64,000 nucleotides of DNA. Origin: Campylorhamphus procurvoides. Taxonomy: Eukaryota > Chordata > Aves > Passeriformes > Dendrocolaptidae. The position numbers were made by a program, and so were the translations under genes. Below are positions 25,801-39,700 of this stretch, one piece after another; the first letter of the stretch is position 1; each line of letters opens with the position of its first letter. The notes under the pieces were generated by a model, which worked only from the letters and a program-made list of their open reading frames with translations, was not told the DNA's origin and did not search any database. Location of the stretch: assembly GCA_013396655.1 (NCBI GenBank), contig WBMV01006647.1, positions 3,443,400 through 3,507,399 of the forward strand, given 5' to 3'.

Positions 25801-28800
25801 TCAGGTTCAAACAGGGAACAAAAACCCTGGTGTCTAATGCAAAGATGTTACATCCTATTTTATATATCTACTGCACCAAGGAATAACTCTATCGAGAGCA
25901 GGAGTTGGCTGTCTCTTTGCTATGCCTTTCATAAGTCTGCTCCCTCCACTTATCCTCCTTTTTATGGGGCACAGGAGAGCTATCCCTCAGCTCGCCCGCT
26001 CTTCTTTCTCCCTCTCTTGTCCACAGCTAATTTTATCTCCCCCATGGCTTCAACTCTCATTTTCAACTAGCACTTACGCTGTCATATCTGAAGCGTTCCT
26101 CTCCAGTCAACACATTATTTTAGCTCATCTCACTCTCACTTCAGTTGTCCCCACTTCACTCCATCAATGACACCACTGAGGAGCACTCATGTCTGAAGTC
26201 CTGTTATACCTTTCTTTATGCCACCCTCCTGGAATACTTAACTGGGATTAATATGAAATGGCACTCCCTTTCTCAGACCTCAGTGCTTTCTCAGGGTCTG
26301 CTCTGGCTGGAAGCCTCACCTCCCCCTCCTAAAATCAGCCAGACACGACACCTCAGTTGCACAACTCTAGGTAACAGTGGCTGCTATTTAGTGCACTTGC
26401 TCTTTCAAAAAATAACCTTGCAAAAAGAGCATCACCATCCCATTATGTCTACTGTTAACCTGCATGACCAAACAATCTCTGCACCAGGACCCCCTTCATT
26501 GCTCTTTGATCCTTTCTCATTGTTTTGGGATTTATTTTTTTTTTAATTTTTTACATTTGGTTCAACCCTGATAGGCTTTCCCACTTTTGGGAGAGAAATC
26601 CGTCTTCTGTGTGCATACAGCAACTACATCAGTGAAGGCATTACCATAAAAATGATAAGAAATAATGCTAAGAGCTAGTTCTACTTTAATCCATTTATCC
26701 CACTGTGCCTTCCAGTAGTCAAAATGAAGATATGTCCATGGGACCCAGCAAAGAATCAAATTTACATACCACAATAAGACATGAAATAGTTACAACTTCA
26801 ATTGCTTAAGGATAATTCAGCCTATTATCCCCTTCTATGTTATGGTGAAGTGTCTGGGCTATTGGTAAGAGCTGAAGCACATTAAAAAAAGTGGATTTTG
26901 TGTGACAAACAGAAGAATGCTTCTTTAATTTTGAAGAGTCATGAAGAATAGAAGCAATTGCAAATTAAAAAAAGAAGGCAGCTGTCCAGGGAATTTGGAT
27001 ATTTGTACTGGGACCAAAACAATGCTACTTTTAATAAAGCTGCCATCATTGCACATCATATAAATGGCCACTTTTCTGCCCAAAGCACCACACAAACAAT
27101 GAACCCAGTCTGCCAGTCATTACTTAGGCTTCACATTCATTAGTTTGTTATCCAAACCAGTCGGAGCTGATCAGATTTTCTCATGTGCTGTTTAGGTAAG
27201 GATCTGAATGCACTTTATCAGGCTGTATCTGTTAGCTTTGCCAAACAGCTTAATGTCACTCTAATACTCGGTATAAACGGCATTGCAATACTTAGGTTCT
27301 CTCTTCTAAGGGAGAGAACATTCCTCTGAAAAAGGGCTTTTACCTGCTGCTTGAAGGAGAAATAAACCCTACAAAACACCTTTAAAGTGAGGAATAGAAG
27401 AAGTTTAACTCTTAGGTTGCACACTGATAATTTAGAAAGCACTTCATTATCATGCTCTCTCCTATTTCAAACTTCTTACCCTATCTGCAACACTCACTTC
27501 AGGAATGTCACGCTATTTAGCAGAGAAGCCCTGCCTGGGTGTAGCTGAAATTTAATGTATGAGTGTCTTTACTGAAAGCCATCACTACCGAATGGCTGGG
27601 CTGTCTAATGACAATCTGAGGTAGAAGAGCAGAGGGGAAGATGCAGACAGGACCACTGTTCCAGCTGCAGTGATTTGTCATTTACGTATATTTGGGACAG
27701 ATAGACAGGTAAGGTAGAACAGAGACACTTGCACTGACAGTGTCCATTTTGTACTACTCTGACACCACATATTCCCAAATGAGTCCATCAGGCCTGACCT
27801 TTCAACACTCAACACCTTGGGGGATAAGTGGCAAAAAAATGACAGTGGTATTTTCCAACAGGAAAAAAGAGGTTCTTTTCCTGTATTTGCACTGTTGATA
27901 AATGAAACCTTTTGGAACCTCTTTGTGTGGGTCTTTGTCTTTATTATCTTTGAATTCACTGCCACCATCCCCAAAGGCAAATGTTTCCAGCGAACAAACA
28001 GGACAAACTAATGGCTGGAAGTTGTTCTATAACTTTTCTCCACTGCTATAAATCAGTATATATTTATATTTGCTTGCTATAAACTGTATTCAGTAATTGC
28101 ATCCAGGCCACTAACTTTGAAGTAAAGTTAATTTTTCCATAGTAGCTCTCAGAACATTTTTCTCATTACTGATTTTCTCAATGACCTGCTGGCCAGTCTC
28201 CTACATTCCTATTTATTTTTATTGGGAACAAATATTCAGATAACATTCCATTACAAGGCAAAAAATATCAATCCCTCTGCATTTCTGATGTGACACAGTC
28301 TGGTGTTTAATCTAAGGCTGAAGAGTGGCATGGTATAAGTGAATTCATGACCAAATCCTTGGCAAAGGGCACCACCACACAGCCAGAGGACAAGGGCATC
28401 TTCAGCTCTGCAAAGCCAGCCCTGCAATGAAAGCAAACCAACCTGCTCTGCTGGTTTCTGCACATTTCAACAGGATTTAAGTCATCTCAGTGTATGTGTA
28501 TTTCCTTCCAAATGACCACGGGAAGTTCTTTCTGAATTTATAACAATTTTAAATGAGTATTTAGGATAATCAAAACGAGTACACAGTGTATGTTCAACTT
28601 AGCTCATCATCTTGCTTTTGCCTCCAGTATCTTTTCTGTGTATATCCTTGTACATCCTAATACACACACATCTTGAGTTAAAATTTACAGTAAAAGACTT
28701 CTTTAGTTATTCTACTGAAAAATCTAAACTCTTCCCAGAAAATTGCAATTCACACATCAGGAAGCAAACACAAATGTTTGCACTACCTGCTGAGAAGCAG

Positions 28801-29559
28801 CACAGTGCAGCTCTGTAAGGCTTCAAATAAAGATGATACTTAGCTACATTAAGTTTCTTCTTACAGACTATAAATCAGAAGTGACTTACTTGATGCCATG
28901 GAGATTTACCAGAGTGAGAGGTAAACGAGACTCAGGGACTTAAATAATTGAAGAAGTTTATCCAAATCAGGCTGAAATTCTCTGGGGCCCAGAAAGCCAC
29001 ACTGGGATGGTTCCACTGTGACAATGCTGGCAGGCAACGCACCACAGATCTCCAGGGAGGGATTTTCATATAAAAACACTGTTATTAGACTGCTATTTTT
29101 TGGCAAGACTTCTCTTTTATTGCAGAACAAATGCTGCTAATAATAATATTAGAACCAGGTATTTCCAAAAGCAATCACTAAGAGGTTCATTCAGCCCCTG
29201 AAATGAGGTGATGCTATTTCTAGATTTCCTTTGCCTAAGAGGAATGAAAGAATTGGTTACAAAAATAAATTTAGAGTATGTGCTTATACGAAAATTCCAA
29301 ATTAAAAGTAGAACCCCTAGAAAACGCAGGCTGGCATTTTCAGTCCCAGCCCTTGGTTTCAAAAGGGTGACTTGTGCACACCAAGAGGACCAGCTGGGAA
29401 GTCACTAACCACGAGGCTGAAGAGCTGCTGGGGGAAGGAGACCAGAGGTTTTCAGCCAGAGAAGCCAATGCTTGCAGGGATCCACACCTCAGGTAAGAAA
29501 TGAAACCTTGAAGGCAGCATGTCTGGCCCTCACCTTTCAAGAAGAACAAGCCCTGCAGG
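16891..29559 (-). other. THSD7B: THSD7B large intron B-C, central section
   Basis: About 12.7 kb with no gene or confidently identified transposon. Features seen: a tandem AGCTGTCAGGG pair near 20338-20362; poly-T runs near 24090 and 26528; a repeat-free AT-rich interval at 24420-24720. Sequence at about 23100-23880 is purine-rich and GC-richer than its surroundings and might be an unrecognised old repeat. The 156-codon minus frame at 23551-24021 and the 133-codon plus frame at 26145-26546 show no domain and no splice context. Confidence 0.65.
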
Positions 29560-31110
29560 GATAACAGAGTGGATGTGGAGATGAAGGAAATACCAAAGGG
29601 ACTCCCACCTTAGGGTTTGGAACTGGTGGAGGAGGCAGCGAGGGGCACAGCACGGGCAAGGGAGCAAATACAGAAGATACTACAAGAAGTGACAAAAGAT
29701 GACAAATGCTACACAAAGAGACAACCTGTAAAGAAGCAGAGCTACGACACAGCAAAGCTGGAGTAGTGGAGTACAGATTAAAGGCAGTAGGTAACCTTAA
29801 ATTACATGAATATTATTCAATTCTCATTGATGTCAATGGTAATAACCACACAGAAAGTACCATGGCTGAGATGAACGTGCTGCTCAAGAAACAAAATGTC
29901 CAAAAATGAGAAATTTCCACCCAGACTAGTGAAAGAACTGGCAGATGAAATTTCACATGGGGTAGCAACTTTAATAAATCAAGTGAGACATGAACAATAT
30001 CATGCAATCAGAAATAATAAATGTCACATCTATATTTAATGAGGAAAAAATGATCAGAGCAACTAGAAGGCCTTTCTTCTCCGCTTAGCAGCAAAGCCTT
30101 ACAGCAATTTTAAGGAAAGAATAATCCAAGCCAGTGAAGCTCAGAGAATCTGGGGGAGAACACCACGTGGATTTAATACAGGTAAGGCACAGTGATTTGA
30201 CATCTTTCTTAGACAAAAAACCCCTCAATTTCCAGAGAAAGGAAATGAAATTGATCTTGGCAGTCCGATTTTGGGAAAGCTTTAACGTCGTCTCACCTGC
30301 GAAGTTATTAGTTAAATTGAAGAAGATGGGGGATTAGTATAAAAAATTTTAAATTGGCCTGAAGCTGCTAGAGGTAGGACAGCAACAGCAGCATGAAATG
30401 GGGAACGTCAGGCTGGAGGGAAGTTATTAACATCACTGCTGAGGGACTGGTCTGACAGCCAGTCCGGGGTAATATTTCACCAATTATACTGGCACACAAA
30501 TAGCTACGGCCCTGTTAAGATTCCACTGAACACAAGAAGCTAAGTGACATCTTTATGCAGAGAGGAGTGGGATGGTGTGGAGCAAGATCTACGTGGCCCT
30601 GCAAGTGTTGAAAAGAGGCTGCAGCTCAGCAGTACAGAGCACAGATCATGTATTTGGAGACTAAAAAACTCCCAAAACTCAACCTTGAGAAAATACAGCG
30701 GGGCACCACAAGATCAAACCGTATGTGATGTGGCTGTGACCAAAAGACAGTCCAGGAAGGTTTTAGCTTAGAATTTCCCTACAAGATGAAATGCAATTAC
30801 CAGTGTTTTACAAAGCCCTGCTAAGATCCTCCCTGGGGCAGTGTGTACAAATCTGGACACTTAGCTTCCCAAATTCGAGCACGGAGAAATGCAGAAGAGA
30901 AATAACAGGGTAATTTTGAGAATGGAGCTCCTGTCTTGCAAGGAGAGGCTAAAAGGTTTAAATATGTCTGGAGATCGGAAGCTGCATGGGATGGCTCTCT
31001 TATCATTAGAGACTGGAGATGTTTTCTTCCTAAAAAGTCTGTGGGGCAAGAAAATAACAGAGAGGAGAGCTTTTAGTACTAATGGAAACTTCGGCAAAGG
31101 TGAGACAGAG
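29560..31110 (+). mobile_element. Old CR1/L3-like LINE remnant, about 1.5 kb
   Basis: Long, heavily mutated remnant of a CR1-superfamily ORF2, sense on the + strand. Around 30250-30330 it parallels the reverse-transcriptase segment that normally reads LDF.KAFD.V.H..L..KL...G (here AAGTTATTAGTTAAATTGAA and AAGATGGGGG). At 30405-30440 GTCAGGCTGGAGGGAAGTTA matches the segment before the conserved VPQG region. At 30805-30960 AAAGCCCTGCTAAGATCCTC, GGGGCAGTGTGTACAAATCT and AAGGAGAGGCTAAAAGGTTT match the later ORF2 part in the usual order. Many frameshifts and stops interrupt it. The 5' limit is a guess, because 29560-30000 fits only loosely. No 3' terminal repeat is seen. Confidence 0.65.
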
Positions 31111-32414
31111 GAAAATACCCATCCACTCAACCAGGCAACAGTGAGGATTTTCAGCAGGAGAGGATGGGCCAGGCTTTTCCCTGGAGTCATGCAGATCATC
31201 TGCTTAATGCCAAGGCAAAAGTTAATAATATTTTCAACTGGCCAATACACTTGCCTGCCATTTCTGTGACTGTAACAGAGAATTAAGTCCCGTGTCCTGT
31301 GCAAATACCCCGAGCAATCCGTGTGTGAAGCTGGAATGCAGCAGTGTGACACCTGCTGCACCTCCCCTCTCCCTCGGGTGATGGCACATTAATTTTCCTG
31401 CAAACCTTCAATTACAGGAGTGAACCAACAGACAATTATCCTAATGAAACCTCAAATTAAATGCAAATTAAATTCAAGACCACTGAAAAAGTGATCTTTG
31501 ATTGGAAGCAGGTAATGAATTGGGTTTTGTCTTTAGCAGTAGTTAGCAGGGTTTAGGTAGTTCTGGGGTATCAAAGCAAAGACAAATTGGCTTAAGCAAT
31601 GATTAATGTAAAGCCATTAGGATAAACACTCATTTTTTACAGTTTGCTACAAAACCTAATTAAAAATATAATTCAAAACGCCACATCAAACCAATAAATT
31701 TGTTCTTGGTAACAGTCTTGAAATGGAAAATGCTCCTTTTTCCTCCAGTCAGTGCTGTTTGCGACACCAAGTGCCAACAACTTCAGTTTTGGAACCAAGC
31801 AAGGCTGGCGTGGGAAAGGGGGGAGAAGCATCACAGAAGTGACCCATTTGGGTTTCCACACAAGCCACTAGCAGTTTTAATCAACTGAATTTAATGGAAA
31901 TAGGAAAAGGTCCATTATTTTATGGAAGAATTTATCCCCCCCAAATTAGGAAAGATGGGTTACTTCCCATGATTAAGTCACCCTTATGCACATCAAACAT
32001 AACAACAAAACCAGCAACAATTTTATACGGTCAAAGTGAAACGTGACTGTGTTCCCTAAACAAAGCCCATTTACACACTGCAACTTATACAACACAACTA
32101 AAATTAACTGGAAGTAAATGGGGCCTTTTCCCACAAAACATAACAGAGGGACAATACTGTAACTGAAAGAATTTAAACATAAAGCACAGACTGCTGACAG
32201 TACTTTCACTTTAATTTAAACAGAATAATGTTATCTCAGGTTATTCTGGTTCTGCTGTAATCAATTTTTGGGAAGCACACTCCTTTCCCTTAGATGCCTG
32301 CAATACAATCCTGGGAGCATGTTACATTTGTGTGACTTCGAGACATTTGTATTTTTCCCATTTGCAACACATTAAAAAACAAATGTTCCTTATTTCACCA
32401 TTTAAATGATGCTT

Positions 32415-32437
32415 CAATAGTGTTGTAAACACTATTG
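32415..32437. repeat. Perfect inverted repeat, 10-bp arms with 3-base spacer
   Basis: Left arm CAATAGTGTT and right arm AACACTATTG are exact reverse complements around the spacer GTA. The centre contains GTAAACA, a forkhead-type core. The palindrome is unique in form at this site and is not part of a recognised repeat. Confidence 0.85.
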
Positions 32438-33985
32438 GACACGTATCAGGGAAACATGTGGAGGCTGATTGTTCCTTTCATTATTAACTCCATTGATAAA
32501 CATTAGCTTGAGCCAAAAAAATTCTCTTTCCTTTTTCTGAAGCAAACATCATCTGTTTCCCAGTCTGCCAACTGGATCACAATCCAGCCAAAACATGCAA
32601 ACTCCTGGTATATGAAATGATTGACTGTTCTATAGGGAGGCCACTTTGTAGGGCTTTACATCTAACTTGGACCAAAGATCTCACCCTCACTGAATAGGCA
32701 CAAAAAAGGGAAATATTGTGCAAATTAATACTGCTGTATAAAAAAGAGCCAAGCCAATTCTGGGTGACTTAAAAGTTAATTGGAATTTCCCTGTATTTAA
32801 ATAACTGATGAGAGTTGGGCCAGAGACATTTGGTTAGAACAACAGAGTCGTTAGAAAAACCCTGGGTGGAGGAGAGGACACAGAACTGGTGTTTGCATCT
32901 GCTGTCACACAACATGCCAGGGGTTTCTGAAAACAAACATTTTGCTCCAAAACAAGTAAATATTTTAGTCTTATCAGAGGGACTCAAGAAATCATCTGTG
33001 TTCCCTTCTCTTGCCAAGCTCTCAAGTACAGTGATATGTACGTTACTATGACAAGGTGAAAACAAGGAAATGAAGGTAAAAAAATATTTATGCTTCCTCT
33101 AGCTGGGATTAATTTCTGGGCTTAGCATGTAGATATGACCCAAATCCAAGTCGTACTTCCAATCTGCTGTGTGATAAGTAACTATGCTGAAATGCTGCTG
33201 TTTGCATAGAGCTCCTGAGAGGATTCTTATTATGCAAAAACCAAGACGTGAGAATGCTGATGAAAATCTGCAAGTCATTTATCAAACACTGACCTGGAAT
33301 GAGTATTAAGAAAAACCTCTTTTATATGCAAATGTTTAGTCCGATTGAGTTTAATCACGACTTTGCTTTCTCAGGACTGATGAGCTGTGTATGTGCTGTG
33401 CTCTGTAAGACACAATCTTACATATCTCACTCTCAAAAAGCCCAGTTGGTTTGTCAATGGTTGCTCTGGGAACACACAGCATACAAAATGAACCTTTTCT
33501 TATTATTTACTCACCTGTGAGACTATCCATAAAGCCTGTTTTGTCTGCCCACCTGCTGATCGCGGGAGTAAAATCTGGTTTACACAGACCAAGTACTTCC
33601 ATTCTCTCAACAAGACAAACTCAAAGTATAATTGATTTCTCCAATGGATTTGCTAATGAATATCTATTGTTACTCTAGTTGCTAAAGTACTCACTGGTGT
33701 TTGTAATCCAACAAATAACAAATCTGTTTACTTACTGCCCAACTTCACAACCAGCTACAAACTGGGGAAAAGCAGCATGAAAAAAACCCCATCAATGCCC
33801 AGAGTTGGAAACCTTTGGCTCCAAACTGGCAGATGGACAAATAAAAGTTCCACACAGCCACTTGAGAGCATGCAGAATTTAAATTAAAGCAACAGGTGGC
33901 TTTATTTTAAGACATTTTTAAAAAATGTTGCACAACAATAAAGGTCCACATGTTGGAGTCGGTGAGTGCACGAAGCATTCCCAAC

Positions 33986-34005
33986 AAAGCCAAAGCCAAA
34001 GCCAA
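33986..34005 (+). repeat. Short tandem AAAGCC repeat
   Basis: About three units of AAAGCC ending in AAG. A short simple repeat in the intron with no further significance seen. Confidence 0.8.
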
Positions 34006-36775
34006 GGGAAGTGCCTGAGGAACATCCAACTGAAACCATGGGCTGAGCTGCACAGCTCTGCTAAGAGTGCATGAAAAACATGAGCTCCATGGACTAACCA
34101 GAGCACTGCATAACAGCCAGACATACAGTCATTCTTTTCACCAGTGAAATACACACATAATAACATGCTACAAAAGTGGCATATCACTGCATCTTCATTA
34201 CTCTTCAAAGGCTTCCTTAGAAGAGGTCACTAAACCTTAGAGATTTTCAACAGTGCTATTTTTACTCAGACTCTTCTGCCTGGTAGTTAATTAGAAAGTT
34301 CATGAACCTCATACTGGCCCTTAAATAAGGAAAAATTCTCACTTTTACTTAGTAAAGTAATAATTTAAAATTCAAGGTCATAATTTAAAACTAACTCAAA
34401 AGAGCAGAAAGGACAACTGAACTTAACAGATACTGGAAAGAAATTGGAAAATGTAGACTGACCAGAAAAGCTGGTATTATTTGGTTTAGCATTTCTAAGG
34501 GCCAAAGGTCATACTAATTAGTAATTGTTCAACTCTCAAACTCCTATAGAATAGTCTGGATAAAATCTTCCTGACTATCCAAAAGGCATCTACAGTTTTT
34601 ATCTAACATGGCATAAGACATTTTCTACACGATTTTGTAGGAAACCACTTTAATTATTTTAATGATTTTTAATAATGATTTAAAATTACTAATTCAAAGA
34701 AAAGGGCTTAAAAAAATCGAGGGACAAATTTCTGTCTAAGAAACAATTCAGGCTGTTCAGTGACAGCACTGTAATTAGAAATGAAGTTATGGGGGAAATC
34801 CAAAATTCAAAAGAAAGGTCGAGAGAAGTCGAGTGTTTCTCAGTGGTTACACCTCCCAAGGAGCAGAGGGGGCTCCTGGAAAGACCCCAGTGATTTCAAA
34901 CAGGACTGGCAGATGGGACTCAGGGAATGCTCTTCCCATCAATCCCACCTCAATCCACAAGAATCATGGCTGAAATCCCAGTCAAGCTGAACCAGCCAAC
35001 AGAGGGCAGCTGACTCACAGCTCCAGGGAATCCCAGTTCCTGCCAGAACCCACAGCACATCCCCAGGGCCAGAAATACAGCCCAAAGTGTCATCAAAACA
35101 TCTTACCTGAAATCTGTAATGCCAGGATTGGACAAAGCTCTTCGAGTGAAGTGTTTTCAAATAATGAAAGTATTTCAGAAAGAAGATAAACCTTGTGAAG
35201 TTCAAATCAGATGAGTGCTCTGTCTCAAGTCACCTCTGCTATCACCATATAAAATGAATTTTGCCTAATACATTTATTCTTCAATAGTAACTCACATGGA
35301 GGGAAAAAAAAAAATCTATTTTCATAACGCATGCTTGTTATAATTTTAATTAAGGGAAAAGCACAGCAGGAACCAACTAAAAAAATAACCAACCCAATGG
35401 CCAGATCAAAACAAAACAAAACAAGATTTTCTGTTGTAAAACTGGATTTTCTATTGTTTTGACAACAGCATGTGGTTCAGCACTAGAGCCAAATTAATCC
35501 TCCATTAAAACCTAAATAACCATTTTAAGCCTGCTTTTTAAATTATTGAAGTGTAGCTAACATCTGTTCATTGTGAAACCACAACCCAGTCTCATCCTTT
35601 TTTAAATTAATCTGTAACTCTAAAACACATGTAGATTATATTTGCCATCAAACTATAACCAATGCTGGGTAAACTTTATTAAGTGCACTAATATTTAATT
35701 ATCTTGGATTCTGAGTTTAAACTCCAAAGTCAATCTGGAACATCTGAGAACCATCCTGGGCCACATCTGTTAGTGAATCCAAGGGCTCACAAAATGCTCC
35801 CTTCATAAAAGGATGCAAGTTTCCTGGTTAAGTTACAGTATGGGAAACAGCTGACTCAAAAATAATATAAATTATAGACGGATTAAAAGCCCTCATAACT
35901 TTTAATTAAGCAATAAATCACAACAGACTGCACAGGACTGCTGATTTATGCATTCCTCAAGTGAGAAGCAGTAAATAAAATTAGACAGGACAGAATATAC
36001 ATCTTATTGGAGAAGAAGAATCTGTCCTTCGGTGTTTCATTTGTATATAAAAATCTGCTCACCTTTAGTTTTTTTATTGGGGGATACAGCCTGAAACACA
36101 TTTATAACTCAAAGACGTGTCACCATCTATAGATAATGAGGAAGGATTAGCTGAATTTGTGCAACTCGTATTTACAGCTCTTTTCTTGGTGTCCCTGCTG
36201 AAACAAGGACTTCAGGAAGCAGGGCGAGCCCCAGACAGGTGTTAGAGGGGAGATAGCTGGAATTTCTCCCTCCTCTTCCCAAAGCCACCAGCACGTGAGT
36301 GGAATGGATTTCAGCTCTGGGAAAACAGCCCTTGCAAACAACAGCCCTCCCTGACATGGGGGCTGGATTTGACAACCACTCAGAGAGTGTAATTGGGCCT
36401 CCAAGTCTGAACCTCTAAGTGGTTTATATTCCAGGCAGCAATCTGGTAATGCTGATGATCCTGATGCTGTCACTTAAGAAAGATGCAGAATTCATGTGTT
36501 CAGCTGGAGGTTCAAATGCACACATTTAGCTGACGGCAAGCCCGGCAAAATCCTTCCAGCCATGTGGGGGGAGATCAAGAGGAATACAGAAGGTCATTGG
36601 CACTTTTGTTCTGCTGTCTTGGAGGAAGAAACCAATTAAACAACATAAAAAGAAAATAAAGTCCGTTCCTGAATCTATCAATCAGCTCCAGAGCATAAAA
36701 CAAAGCAAATCCAAGAAATGATATGGTTCTAATTTCTGAGAAATGGCCACAAGAAATGCCTGCACCAGAAAAAAT

Positions 36776-36798
36776 ATTAATACTTGTTAAGTATTAAT
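36776..36798. repeat. Perfect inverted repeat, 10-bp arms with 3-base spacer
   Basis: Left arm ATTAATACTT and right arm AAGTATTAAT are exact reverse complements around the spacer GTT. It is AT-rich and carries ATTA homeodomain-type cores at both ends. It has the same arm and spacer lengths as the palindrome at 32415, but the arm sequences are unrelated. Confidence 0.85.
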
Positions 36799-39700
36799 CA
36801 GTGAGAACTGCTGTGGACAGAACAACCCAGCAATATTAAATACTTTAGAAAGAGGCAAGAACAGGGTTATTTTAAAGAGCAGGGTCATTTTAATGACCAT
36901 TATGCAAGAGGTGCCTGAGAGTGCCTGGGTTGCTCAGGAGCTCTGACAGATGAATTCTCACAGCACATACATCTTCATGTCCATTCTCCCTCTTTGAGCA
37001 GCAACTTCATTTCCAATTATTCTCTCCTATTCATAAAGGAGAGTCAGAAAAGTAGAAATTTTCTGCTCTGAATGCTCAGGGTATGTTCACAGCATGCAGG
37101 TGAGTCAGACTATGTTTGACAAACTCCTATTCCTCTTAGGAAAAGAGCCATCCACTGAAATGTGCTTGACTTTAAGCTGGGGACACAGAGAATCTGCTAT
37201 ATGTTTATGGGAAAATTCAGTCCTTCTGGAGACGCTGCTGTCCACTGAGAAAATGAAAAAAGTGATCAAAATCTTCACTAGTAAGCAAGCTGGAGCTGCA
37301 TATCTAACCAAGAGAATGCAGAAGACCTCCATACAGAGACCCAGAGGAGACAAATCCAGTTGTTATTTGGCTGGCCGAAGGATGTGTGAGATCCTCTGCC
37401 CCAGGGAGAGGACACTCATGTCCCTGTTGCCGTCTTCCCACCATCAGAGTTGGAAGTAAACTGCCATCACACCCCCTCTTAAAGCTTCTTCCTAGAAGAG
37501 CCTCACACTGGTTCCTGATGGTACCAGATGCTAAACCAATGCCAGCACCTAATTTACCAACTCCAGCCAAGCCAGCCTTTGTTCCTGCTGGATGCTCTCT
37601 CACCATGATTCTGATTTACACACCATCTCTCTGGGTTGGACAGATCTGGGCTGCCTTCTGCTTCATGCATTCCTGTCCAACATCTTGGCAGTATCTTCTT
37701 GCATTCACACTTCAGAAAGTTCTGAAGTCATTCTGTGGCAGGTTCTTAGAACTCTAAATTACTGTCATGAATTTCATGGCTTGACTTAGAGAATCTGTTT
37801 CGAAAGAAATCTCCACATTCATGTCTGCCATTATAGCAAACAGTGTTTTGCAATCAACAAGATCATATTTTCGAAATTAACTTTATGCAGAAAGGAGTTG
37901 TAAAAGAGAGTAAAGAATAGGAAAATGTGTCAAAATGTCCATTTAACTTGCCAAAAGCAAGAGAAGGGATACTTGTGTGTCATTCAGTCTTTCTGAAGAC
38001 TGAGTCACATGTGATAAAATGCATGCCAAATAACTGATTTTCACATTTTCTGATGTGAAACGGTGAAGATTCTGAAAAGGTGAAGATGTACCAACAATTT
38101 TTATTCAGAATACTCTTGGGCTTGTTCCAATTAGAACAGAAGCTCGGTCCTTATTTTAACTGTTATGCAGCATCTCCCCTTCCTTAACGATTGCAAACCG
38201 AAAACTGAGAACAAATTGCACTGCAAAACTTTGCAGAAAAAAAATAGAAAGCCTTCTAAAACGAGGAAGAAGCAGGGGAAAAAAAAAAACACCCAAGATT
38301 AAATCTGCTGCCAAGGAATAACCAAGGCATCAATCCTTCGTGTTCTCCTGCTCTAAGACAAAGACAAGCAAGAGTAAGTTCAGTCTCAGTGTTAGACGCT
38401 GTCACGCTGATTTATGACACACACTGTGTGCTGGTCCTCCAACATGACATATTGTCCATGAGAGATTTGGCACAAACCAGACTTCTTTCCTTAAAAAAAT
38501 TATCACCCAACCCCACTGAACTGCAGTTCCTCAGGTGAAATGCTAATCCTTCCTCCACGGGGCCACCCGACCGTCTCGGGCAGATTTTCCATTTAATTCT
38601 GACTCCTCTGCAGAGAAATCAACAGGACAAAGCACTCTGGGTACAATTCTTGTCTTTCACTAATATTTTGCAGTATGCTGCTGCATTAAACAATAAATAT
38701 TCCTTTCAACAACAAATGTAGGAACTGTATTAGAGTCAGAAATAATTATGGGTGCGTTCTCAGTTCCAGAGATGCAAACATATTGGTTTCTTTTACAGCA
38801 AAAATTGCTGCTCTGATATATGTTTCATTAAGAACTTGGCAGTGGCTGTAGTAGGCAGAAAAAAACCCCCAGAGTTTAACCAATTAGCAAAAGGCTGCTG
38901 ATTTTTGTGGATCCAAAAGTAATCCCAGGAAGGAGACTGGCATTGTAACGTGGTTAAATTCACAAAGTTTAAATGTTCTCTCACAACTGCAGAAAAACTG
39001 CATCACACCACATATCGAGTTGCTTTATTATTCAAGAGAAGTTTAAAGAAGCTATCTAGGAAAAAAATAGCCAAGTGGAAAGTACTTTTGAGGAAGTTGT
39101 TAAACTGCCCCATTTTTGCAAGGCTAAAGCTTTTCATGAGTAGCGATTGTGAAAATATGTTTATATGACTCTTTACTCCACAGAAAACCAGCAGGAGAAA
39201 CGCAAACCAAGTGTGGATAGCTAGAGAAAGTGAATATAAATTTAATATACTCTGGGAATTAGAGCAGTAGACACTACAGGGTTATCATCCTGAAGGAGAA
39301 AATGGGAAGTGGCTGTATTTCCCTTAGGAAGTGAAGTGACACCCACCCACAGGGTGGACTCGCAAACACCCTCCAGGCAGGTGAGATAGTGCTCAGGCTC
39401 CACAGATCTGGCTCCTACTTTTGCTCACTTAACAAAATAAATTACTGTTTAGTAGCCAAACTTTCAGTCACAGCAAGGAAAGTGTAAGGGAAACAGGAGG
39501 TTCTCGCTGCTTTTTGACACTGAAAATTCTCCCACATTAGTGGAGCGGGCAAAAAAAACTTGTCATTTTTATGATACTGTAAAAGTGCACTAGAATCAGA
39601 GGGAAAATGTGGTTTATGCTGTAATTCCTTCCTTTAAGGCAGAGTGGGAGGAAGTCAGACCTTCTGAAGATAAAACTGAGATTAAAGATAGGGTGTTTTT

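Noticed and set aside
30861..31361. 166-codon minus-strand open frame
   Set aside because: It is mostly the antisense of an old LINE remnant; no domain is visible.
32415..32437. Palindrome as a microRNA precursor
   Set aside because: A 10-bp stem with a 3-base loop is far too short for a microRNA hairpin, and the pairing does not extend.
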